Counted from the first letter of the stretch, positions 27,133 to 35,315 are shown. The stretch is DNA of 48,261 nucleotides from an uncultured Alphaproteobacteria bacterium (GCA_944392155.1 CALXVR010000012.1:1-48261), one strand, 5' to 3'. Notes: a model not told the origin generated them from the letters alone. Translations and numbers: made by a program.

Positions 27133-27957
27133 TTATTTCAAAAAATTATCAAGATAGCCGTATGAATTTAGGAGCAAATAACCACCTAAGCAAACTCGAT
27201 AAATTACGAAAGGTAGAAAGGTGGATTTCTTTAGCCACCACATCATGCCATAGATGGCCAAGATTGAGAAAATGAAGGAGTAGGTTATGCCGTCAACAGC
27301 ATAGATAATTTGTTGAAAATTTCCTGCCGTATATAATTCCCAGCCAACCAACATTCCCGCGGCGGCAATGGTCGGAATGGACAGTAACATTGCAAATTTG
27401 GCCGCTTCTCTTCTTTCCATGCCCAAAAAACGTCCCATGGTAATGGTTATGCCAGAACGGCTTGTGCCCGGAATGAGAGCCAAACATTGTGCTAAGCCAA
27501 TCAGCAGAGCATCTAAAGCGCCCAAATGTTCAACTTTGCGGATGGTCATGCCGATGCGGTCGGCGATGAACAAAACGATGCCGAAGCCTAAAATTGTCCA
27601 ACCGACGATGCGGCTGTCTCTTAACCATTCCATACCGTAAGTTTTCAGCGCTAAGCCGGCAATAACCGCCGGAATTGTTCCTATCACTATCAGCCAAAAA
27701 AGCTTAGCTCCGGCGTTTTTGAAGTTCGGAATAAACCATGTTTTGAATACGCCTTTTATCATAGCCCAAATTTCTTCCGAAAAATATATCATTACGGCAA
27801 TGATGGAGCCGACATGCATGGCGACGTCCAAGGCTAAGCCTTGATCCGGAAAAGATGTGAATTTGGAAAATAAAATCAGGTGACCGGAAGAACTTACCGG
27901 CAAAAATTCTGTCAAACCTTGCAGGGCTGACAAAAGCAAAAGTTGGATGTTCGTCAC
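27133..27957 (-). CDS. uppP: Undecaprenyl-diphosphatase
   Basis: UppP (BacA type) is an inner-membrane enzyme that turns undecaprenyl diphosphate into the monophosphate, recycling the lipid carrier of peptidoglycan and other envelope polymers. The 274-residue protein has about eight helices and the two catalytic motifs GLTEFLPVSSSGHL (with its Glu) and PGTSRSG. It starts 3 bases after the response regulator gene, so it is translationally coupled to it. Members of the family can confer bacitracin resistance when abundant. Confidence 0.96.
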   Translation of the reverse strand: MTNIQLLLLSALQGLTEFLPVSSSGHLILFSKFTSFPDQGLALDVAMHVGSIIAVMIYFSEEIWAMIKGVFKTWFIPNFKNAGAKLFWLIVIGTIPAVIAGLALKTYGMEWLRDSRIVGWTILGFGIVLFIADRIGMTIRKVEHLGALDALLIGLAQCLALIPGTSRSGITITMGRFLGMERREAAKFAMLLSIPTIAAAGMLVGWELYTAGNFQQIIYAVDGITYSFIFSILAIYGMMWWLKKSTFLPFVIYRVCLGGYLLLNSYGYLDNFLK

Positions 27958-27960
27958 TTC

Positions 27961-28383
27961 TTATACTCTTTCCTGTTTGATACCAAAAGCGTTTAAAATT
28001 CTTTTTTTGAGAGCCAGAGGAGAAATCGGTTTAACCAAATATTCCTGAATGCCCAAATCGCGAGCATCTAAAACTGTTTTTTCTTTGGTGTCAACGGTAA
28101 TCATAATTATGGGCAGGTTTTTTAGGTGGGGGTTATTACTGCTTTTCAGCTCTCTTGCAAGCTCAAGTCCGGTTTTGTCCGGCATTTGCTGGTCAAGCAA
28201 AATAAGGTCTATTTTGAAGCTGTTTAACATTTCAATTGCTTCATTGGCAGAGGCGGCTTCCCGCGTGTTTTTCATGCCAATCTGGTATAGCGCCGTCTTG
28301 GTGAATGTTCTTGAAAACTTATCGTCATCAACCACCAGACAGGTTAACGTATCCCAAGCTAACTGTTTGTGCGCGTTTTCCAT
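27961..28383 (-). CDS. Single-domain response regulator (CheY-like)
   Basis: This 140-residue protein is essentially one receiver domain: the acidic pocket DDD (residues 19-21), phospho-acceptor Asp64 in LILLDQQMP, Thr96 in IMITVD, and Lys118 in YLVKPIS. No output domain is present, so it should act by binding a partner. Single-domain regulators of this kind control flagellar switching or stress phosphorelays in alphaproteobacteria. No kinase is encoded nearby, and the coupling to uppP is unusual. Confidence 0.93.
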   Translation of the reverse strand: MENAHKQLAWDTLTCLVVDDDKFSRTFTKTALYQIGMKNTREAASANEAIEMLNSFKIDLILLDQQMPDKTGLELARELKSSNNPHLKNLPIIMITVDTKEKTVLDARDLGIQEYLVKPISPLALKKRILNAFGIKQERV

Positions 28384-28431
28384 GATTACCTCTTCTCCGC
28401 TTTGTATTTTGTGTTAGTTTATAATAATTGT

Positions 28432-29268
28432 TTATAAATTAAAACAAAAATCAGCATTATTCATATGTAATAGTGATGTCGGCAAAAATCTGGTGCCGTT
28501 TAGTGTGGCGCCCCAATGCAAATGCGCTCCCGTAACACGTCCCGTTTTACCGACTTTGCCGATGATTTGTCCTTGTTTGACATAGTCTCCGACCTTGACA
28601 TCAGCGCTTTTTAGGTGGGCATAAATTGTGTAAAGTTCGTGTCCGTGGTCAATGACAATTGTGTTGCCGGTATAAAAATAATTGCCGCCGCTCATCCGCA
28701 CAATGCCGTTTGAGGCGGCTTTAACCGGCGTGCCTTCCGGAGCGGCAATGTCTAATCCCTGATGCGGGTTCATCTTTTTGCCGTTCATAATTCTTTGTCC
28801 GCCGAACTTTCCGCTGATGCGTCCTTCAACCGGCATAATGAAGCCTTTTTCCCAATAATTTTTATCTGTTTTATGAGCCAGAGCTTTTTTTAGGTCGCTT
28901 CTCTCTCGGGTGATTTCTTTTTGGTCTTTTTCCGAAGGGGTTACTTTCTTTTGCGGAACACCTTTGATGTTTTGAATATCCCATTTGGTCGGTGTGATGG
29001 TAAAATTGTAATCTTGTTTGCCGTTTTTGTCGGAGACGGCGGTTAGTTTTTGTTCTTTTTGTGCATCGCGCCCAAAGGCTATCAGAAAGTTTCCTGATGG
29101 CGAAACCATATATTCTTGGTTATTGAATAATATCTTAGAGGCCCCCGGAGCATAGCCTTTCAGAATCTCGCCTTGCGCTTTTTTGCCGCAGAGCTCAATT
29201 GCCTGCGCTTGAATCGGCAGAAGAGCTGCCATTAAAAAAGTCAAACAAATCGCCTTGTAATGTGTCAT
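28432..29268 (-). CDS. Secreted M23-family peptidase (LytM-like)
   Basis: This 278-residue protein has a signal peptide (THYKAICLTFLMAALLPIQAQA), an N-terminal beta domain of about 100 residues and a C-terminal M23 zinc peptidase domain with HQGLDIA (first zinc ligands), ELYTIYAHL and the HLHWG motif. All metal-binding residues are present, so it may cleave peptidoglycan cross-bridges in the periplasm rather than act as a mere activator. ATG 29268 starts the signal peptide; an ATG 54 bases earlier is less likely. The start lies inside the 3' end of xseA, with a 74-base overlap. Confidence 0.92.
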   Translation of the reverse strand: MTHYKAICLTFLMAALLPIQAQAIELCGKKAQGEILKGYAPGASKILFNNQEYMVSPSGNFLIAFGRDAQKEQKLTAVSDKNGKQDYNFTITPTKWDIQNIKGVPQKKVTPSEKDQKEITRERSDLKKALAHKTDKNYWEKGFIMPVEGRISGKFGGQRIMNGKKMNPHQGLDIAAPEGTPVKAASNGIVRMSGGNYFYTGNTIVIDHGHELYTIYAHLKSADVKVGDYVKQGQIIGKVGKTGRVTGAHLHWGATLNGTRFLPTSLLHMNNADFCFNL

Positions 29269-30568
29269 TTTTCTTTTTATCCGTTCTGGTTTTGATGTTG
29301 CCGTCAATAAATTTGATTTCAAGCGTCGGGCTTTTTTGGGCTTGCGCTACCGAATAAACCGTTTTTTGCCGATTATCCTTTACCCAAGCAAAACCTCGGC
29401 TTAAAACCGAATCAATTGATACTGATTCAAGTCTAAGAGCCAAATTCTTTAAATTTTCTTGCTTTTTCTCAAATATATTCAAAATATGATAAGGTTTTAG
29501 GCTTATTTGGGCAATTTGGTTTTGTTTATTGCGGAGCATATTTTTGAAAGCAAGTTCTAAGCGCTCCACTCTATCATCAAATTTTTGGCGGCTCTCGGCT
29601 AAAATTTGTTCCAAGTTCGGAATACCTCGGCTCAAGCCTTCCAAGCGGTTGCGGCGCTCTTCAAAATAACGGTTAATGCCGTTTGCCAAGCGGCTTTGTG
29701 CGGTTTGCAAAGTTGCCGAGATTTCGGCTTTAACCGGAACGGCAAATTCGGCGGCACCGGTCGGTGTGGGGGCGCGTAGGTCTGAAACATAGTCAATCAG
29801 CATCGTATCAGTTTCATGTCCGACAGCCGAAATGAGCGGAATTTCCGAATCATAAACCGCACGGATGACAACTTCCTCATTGAAAGGCCATAAATCTTCC
29901 AGACTTCCGCCGCCTCGGGCAACGATTAAGACATCGGGTCTTGGAATCGTTCCGCCTTTAGCTAGATTATTAAATCCTTTAATTGCGGCGGCGATTTTTT
30001 CGGCAGCGCCTTCGCCTTGTACCGGTGTTGGCCAAACAATAATGCGGCTTGGAAAACGGTCGCGGACGCGATGGATGATATCTCTAATCACAGCACCGCT
30101 TGCGGAAGTTACAACACCGATAATATCCGGCAGAAAAGGAATTTGCTTTTTGTGGGCTTGGTCAAACAAGCCTTCGGCAGCAAATTTTTGTTTGCGTTCC
30201 TCTAATAATTTGAGTAAAGCACCAGTGCCGGCTATTTCCATTTGCTCAATAACCAACTGATAAGAAGATTTTCCGGCAAAGGTGGTTATCTTTCCCGTGG
30301 CAATAACTTCTAAGCCATCCTCTGGTTTGAAAGTGAATTTTGAGGCAACACCTTTCCAAACAACGGCGGATAAAACCGCATTCGGGTCTTTTAGGGATAA
30401 ATACCAATGTCCGGAATCGGCTCTTTTGGCGCCAAAAATCTCACCACGAATCCGCACGCGGCTAAAGGTGGTTTCCACGCATTTTTTTATCTCAAACGAA
30501 ATCTCACTGACTGTGTATTCAGGCAGTTTGGGTGTTTGGGACTGCATTAGGTTTAATAAATCTTCCAT
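29195..30568 (-). CDS. xseA: Exodeoxyribonuclease VII large subunit
   Basis: XseA is the catalytic subunit of ExoVII, which degrades single-stranded DNA from both ends together with several XseB subunits. The 457-residue protein has an N-terminal OB-fold (residues ~15-105; SEISFEIKKCVETTFSRVRIRGEI), the catalytic domain with GVVTSASGAVIRDI, LIVARGGGSLEDLWPFN and SAVGHETDTMLIDYVSDLRAPTP, and a long coiled-coil region (about 290-390). The C-terminal ~25 residues (Asp/Ser-rich) overlap the next gene. xseB is far away at 45.5 kb, so the subunits are not co-transcribed. Confidence 0.97.
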   Translation of the reverse strand: MEDLLNLMQSQTPKLPEYTVSEISFEIKKCVETTFSRVRIRGEIFGAKRADSGHWYLSLKDPNAVLSAVVWKGVASKFTFKPEDGLEVIATGKITTFAGKSSYQLVIEQMEIAGTGALLKLLEERKQKFAAEGLFDQAHKKQIPFLPDIIGVVTSASGAVIRDIIHRVRDRFPSRIIVWPTPVQGEGAAEKIAAAIKGFNNLAKGGTIPRPDVLIVARGGGSLEDLWPFNEEVVIRAVYDSEIPLISAVGHETDTMLIDYVSDLRAPTPTGAAEFAVPVKAEISATLQTAQSRLANGINRYFEERRNRLEGLSRGIPNLEQILAESRQKFDDRVERLELAFKNMLRNKQNQIAQISLKPYHILNIFEKKQENLKNLALRLESVSIDSVLSRGFAWVKDNRQKTVYSVAQAQKSPTLEIKFIDGNIKTRTDKKKNDTLQGDLFDFFNGSSSADSSAGN

Positions 30569-30677
30569 TTCTTTATCCTTAAAACTTGGCGCTATTATAA
30601 AAGTGAATATTGCCTTTGTTAAGGGCAGAATTTTTATGATGTGAAAAAGTTAAAAGCATTGACCTTTGTCTATATTT

Positions 30678-30717
30678 ATCTTATATTATCGCTTATCGAT
30701 AGGCGATAATATAAGAT
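30678..30717. promoter_or_regulatory. 40-bp near-perfect palindrome, likely operator
   Basis: Arms of 15-16 bases (ATCTTATATTATCGC and its complement GCGATAATATAAGAT) flank the inner palindrome TATCGATA. Only one base pair is mismatched. It lies 73 bases before the HigA-like regulator start and probably overlaps the promoter. Such regulators usually repress their own gene from palindromes. Confidence 0.75.
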
Positions 30718-30790
30718 GATACAAATTGTTAAATTGCATCTCTTATTGTTAATCTGCAGCTCTTTAAGCTTTTTGAAAAAAGGTAAAAAA

Positions 30791-31099
30791 ATGAAAACAG
30801 AAGTTGTTGCCAATCAAGGTGTTGTCGAAATGAAGCGACTTTGTGCTAAAAATGGTATTTCTCCTATGGAACTATCACGCTATTTGAATGTTACTTGGAC
30901 CAGAATTTATGAAATTATTTCCGGTAAACGCCGAATTACACCGGAAACGGATGTTCTTCTTTGTCATTTTTTTGAAGTTAAAAAGGGATATTTTGCCAAA
31001 TTGCAATTGGAATATGATTTGATTTTGGCTGAACGTTCCTTACAACACAAGTTGAAAGAAATTTCTATTCTTCAAGATACGGTAAAGTCTAAAAGATAA
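30791..31099 (+). CDS. HigA-like XRE-family regulator without toxin partner
   Basis: This 102-residue protein has a helix-turn-helix: KNGISPMELSRYLNVTWTRIYEIISGKRRITPETDVLLCHFFEV, then YFAKLQLEYDL, the pattern of HigA/VapI antitoxins (recognition helix TWTRIYEIISGKRR). ATG 30791 follows AAAGGTAAAAAA; 25 extra codons upstream have no regulator similarity. No higB-type toxin lies before or after it, so it may be an orphan antitoxin or an independent regulator. The large palindrome upstream suggests autoregulation. Confidence 0.82.
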   Translation: MKTEVVANQGVVEMKRLCAKNGISPMELSRYLNVTWTRIYEIISGKRRITPETDVLLCHFFEVKKGYFAKLQLEYDLILAERSLQHKLKEISILQDTVKSKR

Positions 31100-31180
31100 A
31101 ATTTTCTTGCGCTATATGTTTTTTTTAGCTAAATTAAAAAAACAATGTTTTATTTATTATTCACTTAAAACTATTATATT

Positions 31181-31789
31181 ATGACGAATGAAGAAAGATT
31201 GTGCAAAATTAATTTACTTAAAGATTTTTGCACACAGCATTGCATTAATGAAGATGAGTTGTATGAATTATTTTCTCAAATGGAAATAATTAAAGAAGGT
31301 TCATCGTTAGAGATTTATTATGAAGATGGTGAAGTTTCTCGTCGGATAGATTTGGCTAAAAAACCGATTGCTTTTCGTATTAGTTCCGTATGCAAATCTC
31401 CGCTCTGTAAAGAGAGAGAGCTTTGGGTGTTGGCTCGGGTGTTAAAAAACGCAAATTTTGAGCAAGTGCAAGCTTTCATCAAAACACTTCCTAAAATTTC
31501 ATCCTATTCTTGGCGTGTTCCTCAAGAGAGGGAACTGACCTATGTGTTAGATACCAAAAGACACCTTGAGGATTTGGAGAAATTGCGGTATGTTTTTTCG
31601 CTTCCTTGTTTTATTGATGATGAGCGCGATTGTTTAACTTGTTTTATTGATGATGAGCGCGATTGTTTAACTTGTTTGGATAATTCGGACCGCCTCGAAT
31701 CTGTGATGTATTATTATCCAGATTTTAGGATAGAAGGGATTAATCCTACAGAGAAGCTTAGTTGGTGGGTGGTCTGCGATGCTGATTAA
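31181..31789 (+). CDS. Orphan protein with internal 11-residue duplication
   Basis: This 202-residue protein is soluble, with no signal peptide. The middle segment SSYSWRVPQERELTYVLD weakly recalls the WR-P-EL motif of DUF1566/Lcl-type domains, but I would not assign it. Residues ~142-163 are two identical copies of CFIDDERDCLT. No Shine-Dalgarno sequence precedes the ATG (ACTATTATATT instead). It follows the HigA-like gene by 81 bases and ends at a strong terminator. The base composition and lack of a ribosome binding site differ from neighbouring core genes and suggest an acquired accessory gene. Confidence 0.65.
   Translation: MTNEERLCKINLLKDFCTQHCINEDELYELFSQMEIIKEGSSLEIYYEDGEVSRRIDLAKKPIAFRISSVCKSPLCKERELWVLARVLKNANFEQVQAFIKTLPKISSYSWRVPQERELTYVLDTKRHLEDLEKLRYVFSLPCFIDDERDCLTCFIDDERDCLTCLDNSDRLESVMYYYPDFRIEGINPTEKLSWWVVCDAD
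31605..31670 (+). repeat. Perfect 33-bp tandem duplication inside a gene
   Basis: Units 31605-31637 and 31638-31670 are identical. The length of 11 codons keeps the frame. Perfect identity suggests a recent event. Confidence 0.97.
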
Positions 31790-31793
31790 GTTG

Positions 31794-31828
31794 AAAAAAA
31801 GCCTGTTCTTTTTTGAGAACAGGCTTTT
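31794..31828. terminator. Bidirectional terminator between the orphan gene and ftsY
   Basis: AAAGCCTGTTCT pairs perfectly with AGAACAGGCTTT around TTTTTG. It has an A-run before and T residues after. It lies a few bases from both stop codons. Confidence 0.92.
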
Positions 31829-31830
31829 GC

Positions 31831-32748
31831 TTATTCTAATTCCATTATGCTATTGGCAAAATCATGAGCATTAAATTTATCCAAATCATCTATTCCTTCG
31901 CCGATGCCGATGAAATGAATCGGAGTAGGTTGTTCTTCTGCTACGGCTACCAAAATGCCGCCTTTGGCCGTGCCGTCAAGCTTGGTGATAATCAGCCCCG
32001 AAACATCTACCATTTCCTTGAAGGTTTGGACTTGTGCCAAGGCGTTTTGTCCTGTGGTGGCATCAATCGTCAATAAGGTAGCATGCGGGGCTTCGGGGAT
32101 GACTTTTTTAATAACGCGAATAATCTTTTTAAGCTCATCCATTAAGCCTGCTTTGTTTTGCAATCTTCCTGCCGTATCAATAAAAACAATATCATCGCCT
32201 TGTTTTATGGCCTCAGTTAAACCATCAAAGCACAAGCCTGCGGCATCGCAGCCGTTGGGACCTTTATAAACTCTGATATCATTCCTTTTGCCCCAGACTT
32301 CCAACTGTTCAACGGCGGCGGCGCGGAAGGTGTCGCCGGCAATGAAGGAAATTTGTTTGCCTTCTTGTTTAAACTTTGCGGCCAATTTTCCAATGGTGGT
32401 GGTTTTGCCTGCGCCGTTAACCCCAACCATCAGAATAACAAAGGGCTTAATGTTGGTATCTATTGCCAGATTTTGTTCACAGGGTTTGAGAATCGTCTCA
32501 ATATCTGCGGCCAGTTCGCTTCTGATTTCGGCAGAACTTGCGTCTTTGTTTAAGCGCCGCTCGCCAAATTTAGCAATAATCTTGGTGCTGGCTTTGACAC
32601 CTAAGTCAGAAGTTATCAAAAGCTCTTCCAGCTCCTCTAAGGTTTGCGAATCTATTTTGCGCTTGGTGAAAATATCACTAATACCCGAGGTGAGTTTGTT
32701 TGAAGATTTTTTGAGGCCTAAGCCCAGTTTTTGGAAAAAATTAGTCAT
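31831..32748 (-). CDS. ftsY: Signal recognition particle receptor FtsY
   Basis: FtsY is the SRP receptor GTPase that brings ribosomes making membrane proteins to SecYEG. The 305-residue protein has a short N helix region followed by the NG domain: GVNGAGKTTTIGKLA (G1), AGDTFRAAAVEQLEVW, FIDTAGR (G3) and ITKLDGTAKGG (G4). The acidic A domain of E. coli FtsY is absent, as in many alphaproteobacteria, and the start FFQKLGLGLKKSSNKLTSG forms the amphipathic membrane-binding helix. Its ATG overlaps the mtaB stop by 8 bases (ATGACTAA). Confidence 0.97.
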   Translation of the reverse strand: MTNFFQKLGLGLKKSSNKLTSGISDIFTKRKIDSQTLEELEELLITSDLGVKASTKIIAKFGERRLNKDASSAEIRSELAADIETILKPCEQNLAIDTNIKPFVILMVGVNGAGKTTTIGKLAAKFKQEGKQISFIAGDTFRAAAVEQLEVWGKRNDIRVYKGPNGCDAAGLCFDGLTEAIKQGDDIVFIDTAGRLQNKAGLMDELKKIIRVIKKVIPEAPHATLLTIDATTGQNALAQVQTFKEMVDVSGLIITKLDGTAKGGILVAVAEEQPTPIHFIGIGEGIDDLDKFNAHDFANSIMELE

Positions 32749-33784
32749 TGATAGGTTCTCCGTGTTCGCGCAAAATGCGGGCGCGCTCTTTGCGAATCTC
32801 TACAGGAATTTGCGGCATATTTGCAGCCGGTGTTCCGGGGCGCTCAGAATATGGAAAGACGTGCAGTTTGGTTATTTGGGCTTCATCAACCAATTTGACC
32901 GTATTCATAAAATTTTCATCCGTTTCGGTCGGAAAACCGCAAATAAAATCAGCTCCGAAAGTGGCTTCCGGACGAACGGCGCGAATATCGTTGCAAAGCT
33001 TGATGACATCCTCACGGCTGTGGCGGCGGCGCATCTTCTTTAAGACTTGATTGTCGCCGGACTGTACGGAAAGATGAAAATGCGGATGAATGTTTTTATA
33101 TTGACCTACCAGAGCAATAAAATCCTTATCTATAGCGGCAGGGTCCAGAGAACCGAACTGCAGAGAAGGGAGGTCAGGGATTTGCTCTAAAATATGAGCA
33201 ACCAAGCCGCTGAAAGAAGGTTTGTAAGAGCAAGCATCAACACCTGTTAGGCAAATCTCCTTAAAGCCTTGCGCCAAAAGCTCTTTAATCTGCTTGATGA
33301 TGTCTTCTTCCTTAACCGAGCGGTTGTTGCCGCGGGCATAGGGTACAATGCAATAAGCGCAGCGATGGTTGCAACCTTGCTGAATCTGCACAAAGGCTCT
33401 GTGTCTGCCTTCAAAACCCGTAATCAGGTAGCGGTCATAATCGTCATAAGAAAAAATATCTCCGACAATGGTCTTTTCGCAAATATCTTCGGAGAGATAT
33501 TTTTCAATCTCGGCTTTCTCTTTATTGCCCAAAACCAAGTCGACTTCCGGCATGGCGGCAAATTTTTGCGGAGCGATTTGTGCCGCGCAACCGGTAACAA
33601 TAATGCGAGCATCGGGATTTTCTTTGCGAAGTTTGCGGATGGTTTGTCGGCATTGGCGTTCGGCCTCGCCGGTTACGGCGCAGGTGTTAACGATAATGAC
33701 ATTATCCAGAGCGGCAAGTTTTTCTTTTAAAACTTCCGACTCATAAGAATTTATGCGACATCCGAGTGTTACGACTTCTACCAT
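32741..33784 (-). CDS. mtaB: tRNA t6A37 methylthiotransferase MtaB, shortened C-terminus
   Basis: MtaB converts t6A37 to ms2t6A in tRNAs reading ANN codons, using two iron-sulfur clusters and SAM. The 347-residue protein has the N-terminal cluster Cys residues (VTLGCRINSYES, NTCAVT, VTGCAAQ) and the radical SAM motif GCNHRCAYCIVPYARG. It ends ILREHGEPIND directly after the radical SAM domain, so the C-terminal TRAM domain of about 60-70 residues is missing. Its end overlaps ftsY by 8 bases; the mtaB-ftsY order is common in alphaproteobacteria. Confidence 0.93.
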   Translation of the reverse strand: MVEVVTLGCRINSYESEVLKEKLAALDNVIIVNTCAVTGEAERQCRQTIRKLRKENPDARIIVTGCAAQIAPQKFAAMPEVDLVLGNKEKAEIEKYLSEDICEKTIVGDIFSYDDYDRYLITGFEGRHRAFVQIQQGCNHRCAYCIVPYARGNNRSVKEEDIIKQIKELLAQGFKEICLTGVDACSYKPSFSGLVAHILEQIPDLPSLQFGSLDPAAIDKDFIALVGQYKNIHPHFHLSVQSGDNQVLKKMRRRHSREDVIKLCNDIRAVRPEATFGADFICGFPTETDENFMNTVKLVDEAQITKLHVFPYSERPGTPAANMPQIPVEIRKERARILREHGEPIND

Positions 33785-33854
33785 AAAAAAATCCTCCTCC
33801 GCGCAATATAAGGCAAGAGGAGGAGAAAATCAAACCAGAAATGTGTTATTAAGC

Positions 33855-34820
33855 TTATTTCTGATTTCCGGCCAAATCTTTGTTTACGATTTCAATTGCT
33901 TGGTCAGAATATTCCTTAATCTTCTGAGCGCTGTAACGTAAGTCGTTATGCTCGCTTTCAGAGAGTTTGGGGTAGATTACGCCGTGAATACCGCGTTTGC
34001 CGACAACTGTTGGCAAAGAAAGACAAACATTCTTAACGCCTTCAACATCGTCATGATGGCTGGAAACCGTCAGAATAGCATATTCGTTGTTGGAGATGGC
34101 TTGGCAGATTTGGCACAAAGCACCGGCAATGCCGTAATAAGTTGCGCCTTTGCCTTCAATAATCTTATAAGCCGCATTGCGAACACAATCATCAATCTGA
34201 GCTTTAACTTCGGCGGTTAATGGTTTGTTTTCCATCAAAGCCAATTCCTCAATCTGAACAGAGCCGGCATCGCCGTTTGACCAGATTAAAACTTCGCTGT
34301 CGCCATGCTCACCCAAAACATTGGCGTGAATGGATTTTGGGGATACGCCCAAATGATAGCCTAACAAGGTACGGAAACGAGAAGTATCCAATACCGTACC
34401 GCTACCGATAACGCGTTCACGAGGGAAGCCGGAAAGCTTAATGGCAACTTCGGTCATGATATCAGCAGGATTGGAGGTGATAATCAAAATGCAATTCGGT
34501 GCATGTTGAGCAACTTGCGGGATAATGCTTTCAAAAATTTTGGCGTTGCGTCCTAACAAATCAATACGGGTTTCTCCGGGTTTTTGGTTGGCTCCGGCTG
34601 TAACAATAACAACTTCGGCACCTTCCAAATCTTCATAAGTTCCGGCTTTAACTTTATTGGCATAGGCAAAAGGAGCGGCGTGCGCAATATCCATAGCTTC
34701 TGCCTGAGCTTTCTTTTCATTTGCATCAATCAAAACAACTTTGCGAGCAACGCCTCTCATAATCAAGGCAAAAGCTGTTGCTGCACCAACCGAACCGGCA
34801 CCTATTATTCCTACTTTCAT
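33855..34820 (-). CDS. ldh: L-lactate dehydrogenase
   Basis: This 321-residue NAD-dependent dehydrogenase interconverts pyruvate and L-lactate. Visible are the Rossmann motif GIIGAGSVGAATA, Asp32 for NAD, the loop GANQKPGETRIDLL where Gln79 gives lactate rather than malate specificity (malate enzymes have Arg), and the catalytic His172 in GEHGDSE. The ATG at 34820 has AAGGAGA 5 bases upstream. The frame stays open further upstream through 120-bp repeats, but that part has no dehydrogenase similarity. It could regenerate NAD in fermentation. It stands alone, directly after the repeat block. Confidence 0.93.
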   Translation of the reverse strand: MKVGIIGAGSVGAATAFALIMRGVARKVVLIDANEKKAQAEAMDIAHAAPFAYANKVKAGTYEDLEGAEVVIVTAGANQKPGETRIDLLGRNAKIFESIIPQVAQHAPNCILIITSNPADIMTEVAIKLSGFPRERVIGSGTVLDTSRFRTLLGYHLGVSPKSIHANVLGEHGDSEVLIWSNGDAGSVQIEELALMENKPLTAEVKAQIDDCVRNAAYKIIEGKGATYYGIAGALCQICQAISNNEYAILTVSSHHDDVEGVKNVCLSLPTVVGKRGIHGVIYPKLSESEHNDLRYSAQKIKEYSDQAIEIVNKDLAGNQK

Positions 34821-34850
34821 TATATATCTCCTTTTTAAAATCTTGTCTGC

Positions 34851-35230
34851 TGCGCATTCAGAGCAATTTTGCGTGGTCTCAAAAAATTCACGTACTTTAT
34901 TGTACGCTAAAATTTTTTTCGCCACTGAAATCACTCTGACTACATCAGCATCCAAGATTTTGTTTTGTGCTGCGCATTCAGAGCAATTTTGCGTGGTCTC
35001 AAAAAATTCACGTACTTTATTGTACGCTAAAATTTTTTTCGCCACTGAAATCACTCTGACTACATCAGCATCCAAGATTTTGTTTTGTGCTGCGCATTCA
35101 GAGCAATTTTGCGTGGTCTCAAAAAATTCACGTACTTTATTGTACGCTAAAATTTTTTTGCCACTGAAATCACTCTGGTTGCATCAGCATCAAGATTTTG
35201 TTTTGCGCTGCGCATTCAGAGCAATTTTGC
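34851..35230. repeat. 120-bp tandem repeats upstream of ldh
   Basis: Units start at 34851, 34971 and 35091; a partial fourth starts at 35209. Units one and two appear identical, the third has single-base deletions (118 bases). Each unit can fold into a long imperfect hairpin: CAGAG/CTCTG outer arms, GTGG/CCAC, AAAAAATT/AATTTTTT, and a perfect CGTAC/GTACG tip. No stop codon occurs in one frame of each strand across the units, a result of the period being a multiple of three. It begins 31 bases before the ldh start. Confidence 0.95.
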
Positions 35231-35315
35231 TCATTATTCCAACTCGCATTCAGTATTTAAATTCATTTCATCTATATTTCAGGCATAATATAGAAAAAAA
35301 TTTTTAGAATACAAT

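Noticed and set aside
30791..31789. Toxin-antitoxin pair formed by the HigA-like gene and the next gene
   Set aside because: The following 202-residue protein does not resemble HigB/RelE toxins in size or motifs, and the gap and different start signals argue against a pair.
34821..35075. N-terminal extension of lactate dehydrogenase through the 120-bp repeats (85 extra codons)
   Set aside because: AAGGAGA stands 5 bases before the ATG at 34820, and the extension has no dehydrogenase similarity. The open frame follows from the 120-base period without stop codons.
34741..35307. 188-codon plus-strand open frame over the repeats and the start of ldh
   Set aside because: It is antisense to ldh and made of the repeat. 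No ribosome binding site or family support was found.
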